Origin: Actinomycetota bacterium
Lineage (GTDB): Bacteria > Actinomycetota > Acidimicrobiia > Acidimicrobiales > Microtrichaceae
Assembly (NCBI GenBank): GCA_016870275.1
Contig: VGBZ01000025.1
Span: 1-38,333, forward strand
DNA: 38,333 bases
Reading direction: 5' to 3'
The notes under the pieces were generated by a model that did no database searches, had not been told where the DNA came from, and was given only the letters and a program-made list of their open reading frames with translations. Shown piece after piece: positions 16,291-24,788 of this stretch. Positions within the stretch are counted from its first letter, which is position 1, and the number at the start of each line of letters is the position of its first letter. Made by a program: the position numbers and the translations under genes.

Positions 16291-17238
16291 TCAGAAGTAG
16301 ATGACCTGCTCGGCGTTGGCGGTGGCCTCGTCGAGATCGAGTGTCCACGCTCCGGTCGAGAGGTACTTCCATCCGTAGTCGCAGACGATGTAGACGATCA
16401 CGCCACGGTCGATCCGCTTGGCGACCTTGATGGCCCCGGCGAGCGCCGCTCCAGCTGAGATCCCCGAGAAGATCCCCACGTCGGCCATGCGTCGGGTCCA
16501 CTCGAGCGACTCCCGGGGCCGGACGATCGACTTGCCGTCGAGGATCTCGAACCCGCCCCACTTGTCGAACACGGGCGGGATGTAGCCGTCGTCGAGGTTG
16601 CGGAGTCCCTCGACGGTCTCGCCCGATGGCGGCTCGACGGCGTAGATCTGCACGTCCGGGTTCTGTTCCTTGAGATACGTGCCCACGCCGAGCAGCGTCC
16701 CGGAGGTACCGAGGCCGGCGACGAAGTGTGTGATGTCGGGCACGTCACGCCAGATCTCCGGCCCGGTGGTCCGGTAGTGCGCCCGTGGGTTGGCTTCGTT
16801 GCCGTATTGGTAGAGGAACACCCACTCGGGGTGCTCCGCTGCGATCTCCTGCGCCCGGCGCACTGCACCGTTGGAACCCTCGGCTCCCGGCGACGGGATG
16901 ATCTCGGCGCCGTAGACCTCGAGGAGTTGGCGTCGTTCGATCGAGACGTTCTCGGGCAGCACGATCTTCAGGTGGTAGCCGCGGATCCGGCAGATCATGG
17001 CGAGGGCGATTCCGGTGTTGCCGGACGAGGGTTCGATGATCGTCCGGCCGGGGACGAGGGTCCCGTCGGCCTCGGCTTCGAGGACCATCGATAGAGCGAT
17101 CCGGTCCTTGACGGATCCGCCGGGATTCTGACCTTCCATCTTCCCGAGGATCTTCACCTCGGGATTGGGGCTGAGCACGGACACGTCGACGACCGGCGTG
17201 TTGCCGATCAGGTCGAGGACAGAGTCGTGCACAGTCAT
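16291..17238 (-). CDS. cysM: Cysteine synthase CysM, probably O-phosphoserine-dependent
   Basis: A 315-residue fold-II PLP enzyme. The PLP lysine is Lys44 in NPGGSVKDR; EPSSGNTGIALAM is the substrate loop, and GLGTSGTLLGVG binds phosphate. It resembles M. tuberculosis CysM more than CysK throughout, including PENVSIERRQLLEVYGAEI, YQYGNEANPRAHY, ITHFVAGLGTSGTL and DYGWKYLSTGAW. Arg213 in EGLRNLDDG aligns with the arginine (Arg220 of mycobacterial CysM) reported to select O-phosphoserine, so that substrate is likely. Start ATG 17238 has TTGGAG about 7 bases upstream. The partner Mec peptidase gene lies directly upstream, but the sulfur carrier cysO does not. Confidence 0.92.
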   Translation of the reverse strand: MTVHDSVLDLIGNTPVVDVSVLSPNPEVKILGKMEGQNPGGSVKDRIALSMVLEAEADGTLVPGRTIIEPSSGNTGIALAMICRIRGYHLKIVLPENVSIERRQLLEVYGAEIIPSPGAEGSNGAVRRAQEIAAEHPEWVFLYQYGNEANPRAHYRTTGPEIWRDVPDITHFVAGLGTSGTLLGVGTYLKEQNPDVQIYAVEPPSGETVEGLRNLDDGYIPPVFDKWGGFEILDGKSIVRPRESLEWTRRMADVGIFSGISAGAALAGAIKVAKRIDRGVIVYIVCDYGWKYLSTGAWTLDLDEATANAEQVIYF

Positions 17239-17342
17239 CGTGGTCTCCAACCGGTCAGGCCGGCGGTTGATTCCCGACCCGCATGGTAGGGAATGGTGAC
17301 CCCTAACGCCCACTCATCTGCGCAGCTGTGACGCGTGACCGC

Positions 17343-17765
17343 TCACTCACGATCCGGGACGACCACAGGTTCCTCGGAGATCACACCGTCGACGATCCGG
17401 TACGAGCGCACCGACGGATCCTCGTCCCGCAACGAGACGATCACGTAGTGCCACGCCGGGTCCGGCGCCTCGGCCACGTCCGTCGACGACGGATAGGCGT
17501 CGGTGTGCGTGTGGGAGTGGACGACACCGATGATCTGCCAGCCGTTGGACTCGGCGTCCCGGTCAGCACGGAGGTGGTCTCTGGGTGCGACCGTGTAGAG
17601 CTTCCCTGACGCCGCAGCGTTCTCGCAGGGGTAGAACCAGTGGACGGTGCCGGTCCCGTTCTCGGTCACCTCGTCGCCGGCGATGAGGCCGCAGGCTTCG
17701 AGCGGGAACCCGCGCAGGGCGTGGGCAACGAGTGCATCGTGGTGCACCGGATCGAGGACGAGCAC
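17343..17765 (-). CDS. mec: JAMM/MPN metalloprotease, Mec-like CysO-cysteine peptidase
   Basis: A 140-residue JAMM-domain zinc peptidase. The motif is complete: Glu23 in LEACGLIAG, then His83 and His85 in VVHSHTHTDAYPSSTD with Ser93 and Asp96 (HxHx7SxxD). In mycobacteria Mec removes newly made cysteine from the C-terminus of the ubiquitin-like carrier CysO. The position just upstream of cysM on the same strand supports that role, although cysO is missing here. GTG 17765 gives the usual short length; the frame stays open upstream to 17951 but that part is low in similarity and would overlap smpB head to head. Confidence 0.88.
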   Translation of the reverse strand: MLVLDPVHHDALVAHALRGFPLEACGLIAGDEVTENGTGTVHWFYPCENAAASGKLYTVAPRDHLRADRDAESNGWQIIGVVHSHTHTDAYPSSTDVAEAPDPAWHYVIVSLRDEDPSVRSYRIVDGVISEEPVVVPDRE

Positions 17766-17898
17766 GCCCAGAGGGTATCCAGCCCCCGAGGGGGAACCGT
17801 CGGACCTGCGGCGATGCTGAACCTGAACTGGCTGGTGACGGCGGAGCATCGGGAGACCGGCACAATCGAGTGACCCGGCCCCGGTAGCGTGCCTCGTG

Positions 17899-18375
17899 AT
17901 GGCGTCACCGGAGATCCAGGTCGTGGCGACCAACCGGCAGGCACGACGCAACTACGAACTCGGTGACACCTTCGAGTGCGGAATCGTGCTCCGCGGCAGC
18001 GAGGTGAAGTCCCTCCGGGAGTCCAAGGTGCAACTCACCGAGGCCTACGCCGCAATCGAGGACGGCGAGGTGTGGCTGCATGGACTGCACATCGCCCCTT
18101 ACTCCCACGCCCAGTCGCACACCGGCCACGAAGCGGTCCGGCCCCGTAAACTCCTGCTGCACCGTCAACAGATCGAACGGATCCGCCACCGACTGCAGAC
18201 CGAACGACTGACGCTCGTGCCGCTGCGGCTCTACTTCTCCAGCGGCCGAGCCAAGGTCGAGATCGCCCTCGGAAAGGGGAAACGCTCCGTGGACAGGCGT
18301 CAGGACATCGCCCGGAGGGACGCCGACCGCGAGGCAGCCAAGGCCATCGCCCGGAGCCGACGGGGCGAGCGGTGA
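17899..18375 (+). CDS. smpB: SsrA-binding protein SmpB
   Basis: A 158-residue protein that delivers tmRNA to stalled ribosomes. Signatures are NRQARRNYELGDTFECGIVLRGSEVKSLRESKVQL, read here in parts (NRQARRNY, GIVLRGSEVKSLR), then LHGLHIAPYSHA, RPRKLLLHRQQI and the basic C-terminal tail GKGKRSVDRRQDIARRDADRE that enters the mRNA channel. ATG 17899 is preceded immediately by an in-frame GTG at 17896. Its RNA partner ssrA is encoded 1.3 kb downstream on the same strand. It is divergent from mec. Confidence 0.96.
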   Translation: MASPEIQVVATNRQARRNYELGDTFECGIVLRGSEVKSLRESKVQLTEAYAAIEDGEVWLHGLHIAPYSHAQSHTGHEAVRPRKLLLHRQQIERIRHRLQTERLTLVPLRLYFSSGRAKVEIALGKGKRSVDRRQDIARRDADREAAKAIARSRRGER

Positions 18376-19670
18376 GGCGCGCCGCTGCGCTCCTGGCGCT
18401 CCTCTGCATCGCCCCGCTGGGGGCCGCTGCCGGTCAGGGCGCTCCGGGATCGTCCCACGCCCAGCTCCGGTCCACATCCGCAACTCCACCCCAAGCCCCA
18501 CCCACAACCGTGAAGCTGCCGAACAAGCCGGCTCCGCCCGGAACCACTGCTGGACAACGAACCCCGACAGTCGGGCCAGCCGCAGCGGACCCCAAGGTGG
18601 TGAGCACCACCCCGCTCTCGCTGCTGTCGGGCCTCCTGTCCGGCAGTCCGATCCTCCCGGTGCCGCTCGCAGACCCGTTCCTGCTCACCGAGCCCGACGC
18701 CAACTACGTCTACGCCACCAACACCACCACGGCGAACATCCCCGTGTACCGATCCGACGCCAGCGACACCGGCAGCGTCGACTACCTCGGCGACGCGCTC
18801 CCCGAAGTCCCGGCATGGACGGTGAAGGGATTCCAATGGGCCCCGTCGGTCTACGCAGTTGGTGACGGCACGTTCGTCATGTACTACTCCACCCCCCAGC
18901 CCCCCGCCACGGACGGCTCGCCGCGCCGCCAGTGCATCTCCCGCGCCACCTCGAGTGCTGCAGGCGGACCCTTCGTCGACGACTCCCCCGGGCCGATGAT
19001 CTGCCCGGTCGACAAGGGTGGTGCCATCGACCCGAGCGTCTTCATCGATGGCGACACCCTGTACCTGCTGTGGAAGGGCGACGGTGACTGCTGCAACCTG
19101 CCGACGATCATCTACAGCCAGCCGCTGAGCATCGACGGGCTCAGCACCGCCGGACCGCCAACCGAGCTGATCCGGGACACCCAGCCGTGGGAGGCCAACC
19201 TGGTCGAGGCACCGTCGATGATCACTGCGAACGGCAAGAACGTGCTCTTCTACTCCGCCAACAACTGGTCCACCCCGAACTACGCAATCGGTGTCGCCGT
19301 GTGCGATTCGGTCAACGGCCCGTGCGTCAAGCCACTCCAGAAGCCGTGGTTGGCGAGCATCGACTACTACTCCGGTCCGGGCGGCCAGGAGTTCTTCAAC
19401 ACCGACGGGCGGGTCTGGATGATCCACCACGGGTTCCTACCCGGTGAGGCCAGTTCCATCGGGACCCGGCGCCTCTACCTCGACGCGCTCGAGTTCAGTT
19501 CCGACGATCCCATCCCGACCCGAGTCGGTCAGGGGATTGGGCTGGTCACCCTCCTCTTGATTGCTGGAGGGATCCTCCTCGGGGTGGTGGGGATCGTTCT
19601 CCTTCTCCGGTGGTTCGAGCGGCGGCGCAGGACGCCGAGTGCCGGGACAAGTGTCCCAGCGGACCGGTAG
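18372..19670 (+). CDS. Secreted, membrane-anchored GH43-like glycoside hydrolase
   Basis: A 432-residue protein with an N-terminal signal peptide (about 1-22), a Pro/Thr/Ser-rich linker (about 30-95), a five-bladed-propeller-like domain (about 95-370) and a single C-terminal helix (LVTLLLIAGGILLGVVGIVLLL) followed by WFERRRR, so it should sit on the outer face of the membrane. Acidic residues in GH43-like contexts are Asp101 (LADPFLL), Asp220 (GAIDPSVFID) and Glu279 (NLVEAPSMI), the expected Asp/Asp/Glu set. GH43 enzymes act on arabinans and xylans; the actinobacterial substrate may be a cell-wall arabinan or exopolysaccharide, which is an inference. Its GTG overlaps the smpB stop by 4 bp, and its 3' end is 15 bp from ssrA. 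Confidence 0.8.
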   Translation: MRRAAALLALLCIAPLGAAAGQGAPGSSHAQLRSTSATPPQAPPTTVKLPNKPAPPGTTAGQRTPTVGPAAADPKVVSTTPLSLLSGLLSGSPILPVPLADPFLLTEPDANYVYATNTTTANIPVYRSDASDTGSVDYLGDALPEVPAWTVKGFQWAPSVYAVGDGTFVMYYSTPQPPATDGSPRRQCISRATSSAAGGPFVDDSPGPMICPVDKGGAIDPSVFIDGDTLYLLWKGDGDCCNLPTIIYSQPLSIDGLSTAGPPTELIRDTQPWEANLVEAPSMITANGKNVLFYSANNWSTPNYAIGVAVCDSVNGPCVKPLQKPWLASIDYYSGPGGQEFFNTDGRVWMIHHGFLPGEASSIGTRRLYLDALEFSSDDPIPTRVGQGIGLVTLLLIAGGILLGVVGIVLLLRWFERRRRTPSAGTSVPADR

Positions 19671-19685
19671 GGTGCTTCTCCACAC

Positions 19686-20067
19686 GGGGCTGACTGGTTT
19701 CGACGTCGGGATCTGGAAGTCGAGCGTGCGACCCGAGTTGTCTCAGACTCGCTAAACGGGGACACCAACAGAACCGCCAACGAGCAGTTCGCTCTCGCCG
19801 CCTGATCCTTCAGGAGGTACGAGAGTCACCGTGACCAGCAATGGCGCACGGGGCCGGACCCCCACAGCCCGGCAACAGAAGTGGGGGTGGACCGCAGGGA
19901 GAGACCGCTGACGGCGTGAAAGACCGCTGACGCCGGGGAAAGACCCGGCAGCTGACCTCGGTCAGCCGACCCGCCGGTGCCACGGCTGTGAGTGGCAGAG
20001 CGGGAATGGTCGTATCGGGTTCGGTGACCACCAGGCGGACGGGGGTTCGATTCCCCCCAGCTCCACC
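19686..20067 (+). ncRNA. ssrA: tmRNA (ssrA)
   Basis: The 5' end GGGGCTGACTGGTTTCGAC and the 3' end GGTTCGATTCCCCCCAGCTCCACC are hallmark tmRNA ends. GGGGCTG pairs with CAGCTCC, forming the tRNA-like acceptor stem; the final A of CCA is not encoded. The tag frame runs 19758-19805 and ends in a TGA. If GGG after CTAAAC is the resume codon the tag is GDTNRTANEQFALAA, ending in the standard ALAA degradation signal. Pseudoknot-like GC stems follow, for example ACCCCCAC/GTGGGGGT. With smpB just upstream the full trans-translation pair is in one locus, separated only by the GH43-like gene. Confidence 0.95.
19758..19805 (+). other. tmRNA proteolysis-tag reading frame
   Basis: Fifteen codons and TGA inside ssrA. 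The tag reads GDTNRTANEQFALAA if resumption is at GGG, or one residue shorter if at GAC. The last four residues ALAA are the ClpXP-type recognition end. Confidence 0.85.
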
Positions 20068-20075
20068 GCGGGGTG

Positions 20076-20138
20076 TTCCCCTGAACTCGGGGGATGACTT
20101 CCCCTGAATTCGCCGATCTGTTCCCCTGAATTCAGGGG
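20076..20138. repeat. Three direct repeats TTCCCCTGAAYTC after ssrA
   Basis: Copies start at 20076, 20099 and 20121, spaced 23 and 22 bp. The first copy forms a CCCC/GGGG stem with its right flank (20078-20092), and the third is the perfect palindrome CCCCTGAATTCAGGGG (20123-20138), which overlaps the stop codon of the convergent EEP gene. They may be terminators for ssrA and the opposing gene, or protein-binding iterons. Confidence 0.7.
20123..20138. terminator. Perfect 16-bp palindrome between ssrA and the EEP gene
   Basis: CCCCTGAATTCAGGGG lies where two convergent transcripts end and includes the EEP stop codon. It suits a bidirectional terminator, although no T-run follows on either side. 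Confidence 0.4.
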
Positions 20139-20821
20139 CTCGGCCCGGGGCTGAGGTCGACCATCACCGGGCAGTGGTCACTCCGCCCCGCCTGGACCCA
20201 GTCCTCGAAGGAGCCCACCTCCACGGTCCGGAGCCGGGGGGTCCAGGCCTCGGGGATGAAGACGAGGTCGCAGTGGAACGGCGAGGTGGCCTTCCAGCGC
20301 CAGTAGAGGGTCCCCACCGCCTCCTCACCCGGGGCGCAGGCGTGGTGCTGGTGGTAGGCGGAGCGCAGGCCGAGTTCGGCGAGCCGGTCGACGTTGCGGA
20401 GGTGCGGGCGCAGGTCGGCGGTGTTCGCCGAGCAGTTGAAGTCGCCTGCGAGCACCGCGCTCCCCGAGGCGAGCTCTGCTTCGTAGGCGTTGATGACGAG
20501 GGAGATCTGCTTGGCGTAGGTCGGCTCTCCGGGGCGCCGGACCGTCCAGACAGCAACCAGCAGGAACGGGTCGTCGCTTCTCACGAGGACGAGAAGCACC
20601 CACAGGGCCCGGGGTGCGAGCGCCTCGAGGGTTGTGCCACCGTAGCTGAGCACCGAGAGGCACTTGGAGGGTTTCGGCCCTTGGGCCACATGGGTGGCGG
20701 GGTCCGCACCGGGTGCCGGCGCGCTCGACTCGGGCACGACCGCGACGTCCGGGCCCAGAGTCTCGAGCAGGGGCAGGTTGTCCCGGACTCGCTGGCAGCA
20801 GTTCCAGACGACGAGCCTCAC
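20132..20821 (-). CDS. Endonuclease/exonuclease/phosphatase (EEP)-family protein
   Basis: A 229-residue metal-dependent phosphoesterase of the EEP (DNase I-like) superfamily. Active-site elements are in order: Asn7 in VVWNCCQR, Glu31 in VAVVPESS, AGDFNCSAN in the middle and SDHCPVMVDL near the end. YWRWKATSPFHCDLVFIP supplies the conserved Asp. The family includes nucleases, sphingomyelinases and inositol phosphatases, and the substrate cannot be told. No signal peptide is visible, so it is probably cytosolic. GTG 20821 places the core strand at the N-terminus as usual; the frame upstream is low-complexity Arg/Pro. It lies downstream of cysNC on the same strand. Confidence 0.87.
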   Translation of the reverse strand: MRLVVWNCCQRVRDNLPLLETLGPDVAVVPESSAPAPGADPATHVAQGPKPSKCLSVLSYGGTTLEALAPRALWVLLVLVRSDDPFLLVAVWTVRRPGEPTYAKQISLVINAYEAELASGSAVLAGDFNCSANTADLRPHLRNVDRLAELGLRSAYHQHHACAPGEEAVGTLYWRWKATSPFHCDLVFIPEAWTPRLRTVEVGSFEDWVQAGRSDHCPVMVDLSPGPSP

Positions 20822-20862
20822 GGTGCCGACCGTATCGGGGGGCCGCTGCGCCGGGGCCGGCT

Positions 20863-21018
20863 TCAGGCCGCCTTGGGGTCCCCTCGCTCTCGTCGGAGCT
20901 GGTGGAGGAGTTGCTCTTCCTCCTCGCAGACGAACATGAAGCCGTGGCTGGGATGGTCGGCTTCGAGGAGTGGGTCGCCGGCGCCGGGGGCGAGGAGCTC
21001 GATGTTGCCTACGATCAG
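20863..21018 (-). CDS. Possible small protein or gene remnant without a canonical start
   Basis: Between cysNC and the EEP gene, a minus-strand frame ends with TGA at 20863-20865 and reads as plausible protein: RLIVGNIELLAPGAGDPLLE, DHPSHGFMFVCEEEEQLLHQ and LRRERGDPKAA. Its third codon positions are strongly GC-biased with C dominant, like real genes here. No ATG, GTG or TTG occurs in this frame before it runs into the cysC coding region. The coordinates assume a CTG at 21018 preceded by GGAG/GAGG. It could use a rare start codon, be the tail of a frameshifted gene, or be coincidence. The opposite strand also has an open frame but poorer codon bias. Confidence 0.3.
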   Translation of the reverse strand: MIVGNIELLAPGAGDPLLEADHPSHGFMFVCEEEEQLLHQLRRERGDPKAA

Positions 21019-21091
21019 CCTCGGCTCCGGCGGCCGCAGCGGGTCGGAAGTGCAATCGTCGGCCCAGGTCCCCCGCCGGAGCAGGACTGGT

Positions 21092-22999
21092 CTACGGGAT
21101 GACCCCGGCGCTCCGGAGGTGCTGGACGACTGTGGCGGCCAGCTCCTCGGGCGGCACCGTCCCGCTCGAGTCCAGATGCAGCTCGGGCGCCTCTGGTGGC
21201 TCGTAGGGCGAGTCGATGCCGGTGAAGTTCACCAGCTCGCCCCGACGGGCCTTGGCGTACAGACCCTTGCGGTCCCGGGCCTCGGCGGCCTCGAGCCCGG
21301 AGTCCACGAAGATCTCCACGAACTCGCCTTCACCGAGCAACTCACGGGCCATCTGCCGCTCGGCCCGGAATGGCGAGATGAACGAGGCCAGGACGATGAG
21401 GCTGGCGTCCACCATGAGCCGGGCGACCTCGGCGACGCGGCGGATGTTCTCCACCCGGTCGGCCTCGGTGAAGCCCAGGTCCCGGTTGAGCCCGTGACGG
21501 ACGTTGTCGCCGTCGAGCAGGTAGGTCCGATGGCCGAGCGCGTGCAGCTCCCGCTCCACCAGGTTCGCGACGGTCGACTTGCCCGACCCGGACAGGCCGG
21601 TGAACCACAGCAGCGCCGGCCGGTGACCCGACAGCCGGGCCCGGGCGTCGCGGTCCACGTCGACGGCCTGCCAGTGGACGTTGTCGGCCCGCCGCAGGGC
21701 GAAGTGCAGCATGCCTGCGCCCACCGTGGCGTTGGTGAGCTTGTCGATCAGGATGAACCCACCGGTGTCCCGGTTGACCTCGTACGGGTCGAACGGCACC
21801 GGGCGGTCGAGCGAGATGTTGCACACGCCGATCTCGTTGAGCCCCAGCGTCCGGGCAGCGGTGTGCTCGAGCGTGTTGACGTTGACGGCGTACTTCGGGC
21901 GGGCGACCGTTGCCGTGGCGGTACGGGTACCGATCTTCAGCAGGTACGGCCGTCCCGGTAGCAGCTCCTCGGTGGCCATCCAGACCAGGTGGCACTCGAA
22001 CTGATCGGCCACAGCGGGTGGGTCATCGGCCGCAGCGATCACGTCGCCTCGGGAGATGTCGATCTCATCGGCGAGCACGAGCGTCACGGACTGCCCGGCC
22101 ACCGCCTCGTCCAGGTCGCCGTCGGCCGTGACGATGCGCGCCACGTCGGTGTCGTGCCCGGATGGCACCACCCGCACGCGGTCCCCCGGGCGGACCCGAC
22201 CGCCCACGACCGGCCCGGCGAAGCCCCGGAAGTCCAGGTCGGGCCGGTTGACCCACTGCACCGGGAGCCGGAACGGCCCCTCGGACCGCTCGTCGTCGAC
22301 GACGACCGTCTCGAGGTGCTCGACGAGCGACGGACCCGTGTACCACGGGGTCTCGGGCGAGCGTGCCGTGATGTTGTCGCCGAGCAGCGCCGAGAGCGGG
22401 ATGGGCACCACGCCGTCCAGCCCGATCTGCTCGGCGAAGCTCGTGTAGTCGGCGACGATCGCATCGAACACCGACTGATCGAACCCGACCAGGTCGAGCT
22501 TGTTGACCGCGAGCACGACGTGGCGGATCCCGAGCAGCGAGACGAGGTAGCTGTGGCGGCGGGTCTGGGTGAGCACCCCCTTTCGGGCGTCGATCAGGAT
22601 CACTGCCAGGTCGGCGGTCGACGCGCCCGTGACCATGTTGCGCGTGTACTGCTCGTGGCCTGGGGTGTCGGCGACGATGAACTTCCGACGCTCCGTCGAG
22701 AAGAACCGGTACGCCACGTCGATCGTGATGCCCTGCTCACGCTCGGCCGCCAGGCCGTCGACGAGAAGGGCGAAGTCGAGCTCACCACCCTGCGTGCCGA
22801 CCCGGCGGGAGTCGGCCTCCAGCGCCGCCAGATGGTCCTCGAAGACGAGTTTGGAGTCGTAGAGGAGCCGCCCGATCAGCGTGGACTTGCCGTCGTCGAC
22901 GCTGCCGCACGTGATGAACCGCAGCAGGCCCTTGCGTTCGTGCTGGGCCAGGTACGCCTCGATGTCAGTCGCCGCCAGGTCGCCGGTCGCGTGCGCCAT
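21092..22999 (-). CDS. cysNC: Bifunctional sulfate adenylyltransferase large subunit / APS kinase
   Basis: A 635-residue fusion. Residues 1 to about 435 are the CysN GTPase: P-loop GSVDDGKST (32-40), [17 protein letters not shown] near 166-170 and EF-Tu-like barrels. Residues about 458-635 are APS kinase CysC: P-loop GLSGSGKS (468-475), [20 protein letters not shown] and [13 protein letters not shown]. CysN hydrolyses GTP to drive sulfate plus ATP to APS on CysD, and CysC phosphorylates APS to PAPS. The ATG overlaps the cysD stop by one base (TGATG), so the two are translationally coupled. Whether PAPS goes to cysteine synthesis or sulfation cannot be seen, since no reductase or sulfotransferase is present. 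Confidence 0.97.
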   Translation of the reverse strand: MAHATGDLAATDIEAYLAQHERKGLLRFITCGSVDDGKSTLIGRLLYDSKLVFEDHLAALEADSRRVGTQGGELDFALLVDGLAAEREQGITIDVAYRFFSTERRKFIVADTPGHEQYTRNMVTGASTADLAVILIDARKGVLTQTRRHSYLVSLLGIRHVVLAVNKLDLVGFDQSVFDAIVADYTSFAEQIGLDGVVPIPLSALLGDNITARSPETPWYTGPSLVEHLETVVVDDERSEGPFRLPVQWVNRPDLDFRGFAGPVVGGRVRPGDRVRVVPSGHDTDVARIVTADGDLDEAVAGQSVTLVLADEIDISRGDVIAAADDPPAVADQFECHLVWMATEELLPGRPYLLKIGTRTATATVARPKYAVNVNTLEHTAARTLGLNEIGVCNISLDRPVPFDPYEVNRDTGGFILIDKLTNATVGAGMLHFALRRADNVHWQAVDVDRDARARLSGHRPALLWFTGLSGSGKSTVANLVERELHALGHRTYLLDGDNVRHGLNRDLGFTEADRVENIRRVAEVARLMVDASLIVLASFISPFRAERQMARELLGEGEFVEIFVDSGLEAAEARDRKGLYAKARRGELVNFTGIDSPYEPPEAPELHLDSSGTVPPEELAATVVQHLRSAGVIP

Positions 23000-23898
23000 C
23001 AGAAGTAGCCCTCCTGCTTCTTGCGCTCCATCGACCCGCTTGCGTCGTGGTCGATGACTCTCCCCTGCCGTTCGGAACTCGTGGCGAGCAGCATCTCCTG
23101 GATGATCCCGGTGAGGGTGGTGGCAGTCGACTCCACCGCCCCCGTGAGCGGATAGCAGCCGAGCGTCCGGAACCGCACCTGACGCTCTTCGACCTCAGCC
23201 GGGTCGACAGGCATGCGGTCGTCGTCGACCATGATCCACACGCCATCCCGCTCCACCACAGGCCGGGGGGCGGCGAGGTACAGCGGAACGATGGGGATGT
23301 CCTCGGCGTGGATGTACTGCCACACGTCGAGTTCGGTCCAGTTGGACAGCGGGAACACCCGCACGCTCTCACCCAGGTGGGTCCGGGCGTTGTAGAGCTT
23401 CCAGAGCTCCGGGCGCTGCGCCTTCGGGTCCCAGCGGTGCTGGGACGAGCGGATCGAGAAGACCCGCTCCTTGGCCCGCGACTGCTCCTCGTCTCGACGC
23501 CCCCCACCGAAAGCCAGATCGAACCCGTGTGCGTCGAGCGCCTGCTTCAGACCCTCGGTCTTCCACATGTCGGTGTGGACCGCTGAACCGTGGTCGAAGG
23601 GGTTGATTCCTCTTTCGATGCACTCCGGATTCCGGTGGACGATGAGCTCCATCCCTGTGAGCCCGGGGATGGCGTCGCGGAACTCGTACATCGCCTGGAA
23701 CTTCCAGGTGGTGTCGACGTGCAGGAGCGGGAACGGCGGCAGCGACGGATGGAACGCCTTGAGCGCCAGGCGCAACATGACCGAACTGTCCTTGCCCACC
23801 GAGTAGAGCATCACCGGCCGCTCCGACTCGGAGACCGCCTCCCTCATGATGTGGATGCTCTCGGCCTCGAGGCGTTGGAGGTGGGTCAGGGTGCCCAC
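22999..23898 (-). CDS. cysD: Sulfate adenylyltransferase small subunit
   Basis: A 299-residue PP-loop ATP pyrophosphatase forming the catalytic subunit of ATP sulfurylase with CysN. It matches E. coli CysD along its whole length: [35 protein letters not shown] (PP-loop SxGKDS), [89 protein letters not shown] and [11 protein letters not shown], ending GYF. I chose GTG 23898 because GGAGG (23907-23911) lies 8 bases upstream and it matches the family start. An ATG at 23934 would add 12 residues. Confidence 0.96.
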   Translation of the reverse strand: MGTLTHLQRLEAESIHIMREAVSESERPVMLYSVGKDSSVMLRLALKAFHPSLPPFPLLHVDTTWKFQAMYEFRDAIPGLTGMELIVHRNPECIERGINPFDHGSAVHTDMWKTEGLKQALDAHGFDLAFGGGRRDEEQSRAKERVFSIRSSQHRWDPKAQRPELWKLYNARTHLGESVRVFPLSNWTELDVWQYIHAEDIPIVPLYLAAPRPVVERDGVWIMVDDDRMPVDPAEVEERQVRFRTLGCYPLTGAVESTATTLTGIIQEMLLATSSERQGRVIDHDASGSMERKKQEGYF

Positions 23899-23906
23899 GC
23901 TGGCGT

Positions 23907-23911
23907 CCTCC
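23907..23911 (-). promoter_or_regulatory. Ribosome binding site favouring the internal GTG of cysD
   Basis: GGAGG on the minus strand sits 8 bases before GTG 23898. The ATG at 23934 has only GGCAGG next to it, so the shorter cysD is preferred. Confidence 0.65.
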
Positions 23912-23951
23912 GTTCGTCGGTCCCCCCGGGACATCCTGCCAGACCGTTCGA

Positions 23952-24713
23952 TCAGGGCAACAGGTAGCCGCCGTCGACTGCGAGCGTGGTACCGGTCACG
24001 TACGACGCCGCCCGGCTCGACAGGAACAACACCGCGCCGGCGACCTCATCAGGGGTTCCGAGCCGGCCCATCGGGATGTGAGCGACCTCGGCGTCGAGCA
24101 ACTCCGGGAACGCCGCCATGGGAGCGGTCATGGGCGTGTCGATCACACCCGGCGCCACGGCGTTCACCCGCACCCCCCGATCGACCCACCGGGCTGCCAG
24201 GTTGCGGGTCGCTGCCACCAGCCCCGCCTTGGCCGCTGAGTAGCCGGGCACGATCGCATTGGCCCGGAACGCCGCCATGGAGACGATGTTGACCACGCTC
24301 GACCCTCCCGGCCGGTCGACTGCAGCTGCGGCGAGCGCCGATCGACAGGCGGTGGCGAGTCGGACGGGTCCGCCCAGGTTCAGTGCGACGGCGGCATCGA
24401 AGGTGTCGGGCACCCACTCGTCTCCCCCGCCCGGGAACGTGACTCCTGCGTTGTTGACGAGTACGTCCAGACGGTCGAGCCCGAGGCGCTCGGGAGCAGC
24501 GTCCACTGCGGCCGATTCGGCGAGGTCGAGTTGCCCGTAGTCCATTTCGTCGAGGTCGACGTCGTAGTCGGCAGGCCCTGAACGGGTTCCGGTCACCGTG
24601 ACGTCGGCACCGGCGGCACGGAACGCCACCGCCACGGCGTGGCCGATCCCGCTGGTACCGCCGGTCACCAGGACCCGGTCACCGGAGAAGTCGAACTCGA
24701 CCGAACCCGCCAC
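23952..24713 (-). CDS. SDR-family NAD(P)-dependent oxidoreductase
   Basis: A 253-residue classical short-chain dehydrogenase/reductase. The cofactor motif is [16 protein letters not shown], with NNAGVTF as the structural motif, the catalytic Ser in IVSMAAF, and YSAAKAG as Yxxx[16 protein letters not shown] and the C-terminal [14 protein letters not shown] are typical of FabG-like members. The substrate is unknown. It lies just upstream of cysD on the same strand, 17 to 53 bp depending on the cysD start, so they may be co-transcribed, but I see no mechanistic link to sulfate activation. The start is GTG. Confidence 0.93.
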   Translation of the reverse strand: MAGSVEFDFSGDRVLVTGGTSGIGHAVAVAFRAAGADVTVTGTRSGPADYDVDLDEMDYGQLDLAESAAVDAAPERLGLDRLDVLVNNAGVTFPGGGDEWVPDTFDAAVALNLGGPVRLATACRSALAAAAVDRPGGSSVVNIVSMAAFRANAIVPGYSAAKAGLVAATRNLAARWVDRGVRVNAVAPGVIDTPMTAPMAAFPELLDAEVAHIPMGRLGTPDEVAGAVLFLSSRAASYVTGTTLAVDGGYLLP

Positions 24714-24788
24714 GACGGCGGACCGTAGCCGACCTCACACGCCGGTTCTCCAGTCGGCCATCACACCGGCCGGCGGGCCGAGACGGGA

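Noticed and set aside
20713-21102. Plus-strand open frame opposite the cysNC-EEP gap
   Set aside because: Its second half looks protein-like, but the start lies antisense within the EEP gene and third-position bias is weaker than in the minus-strand frame. I kept only the latter as a low-confidence call.
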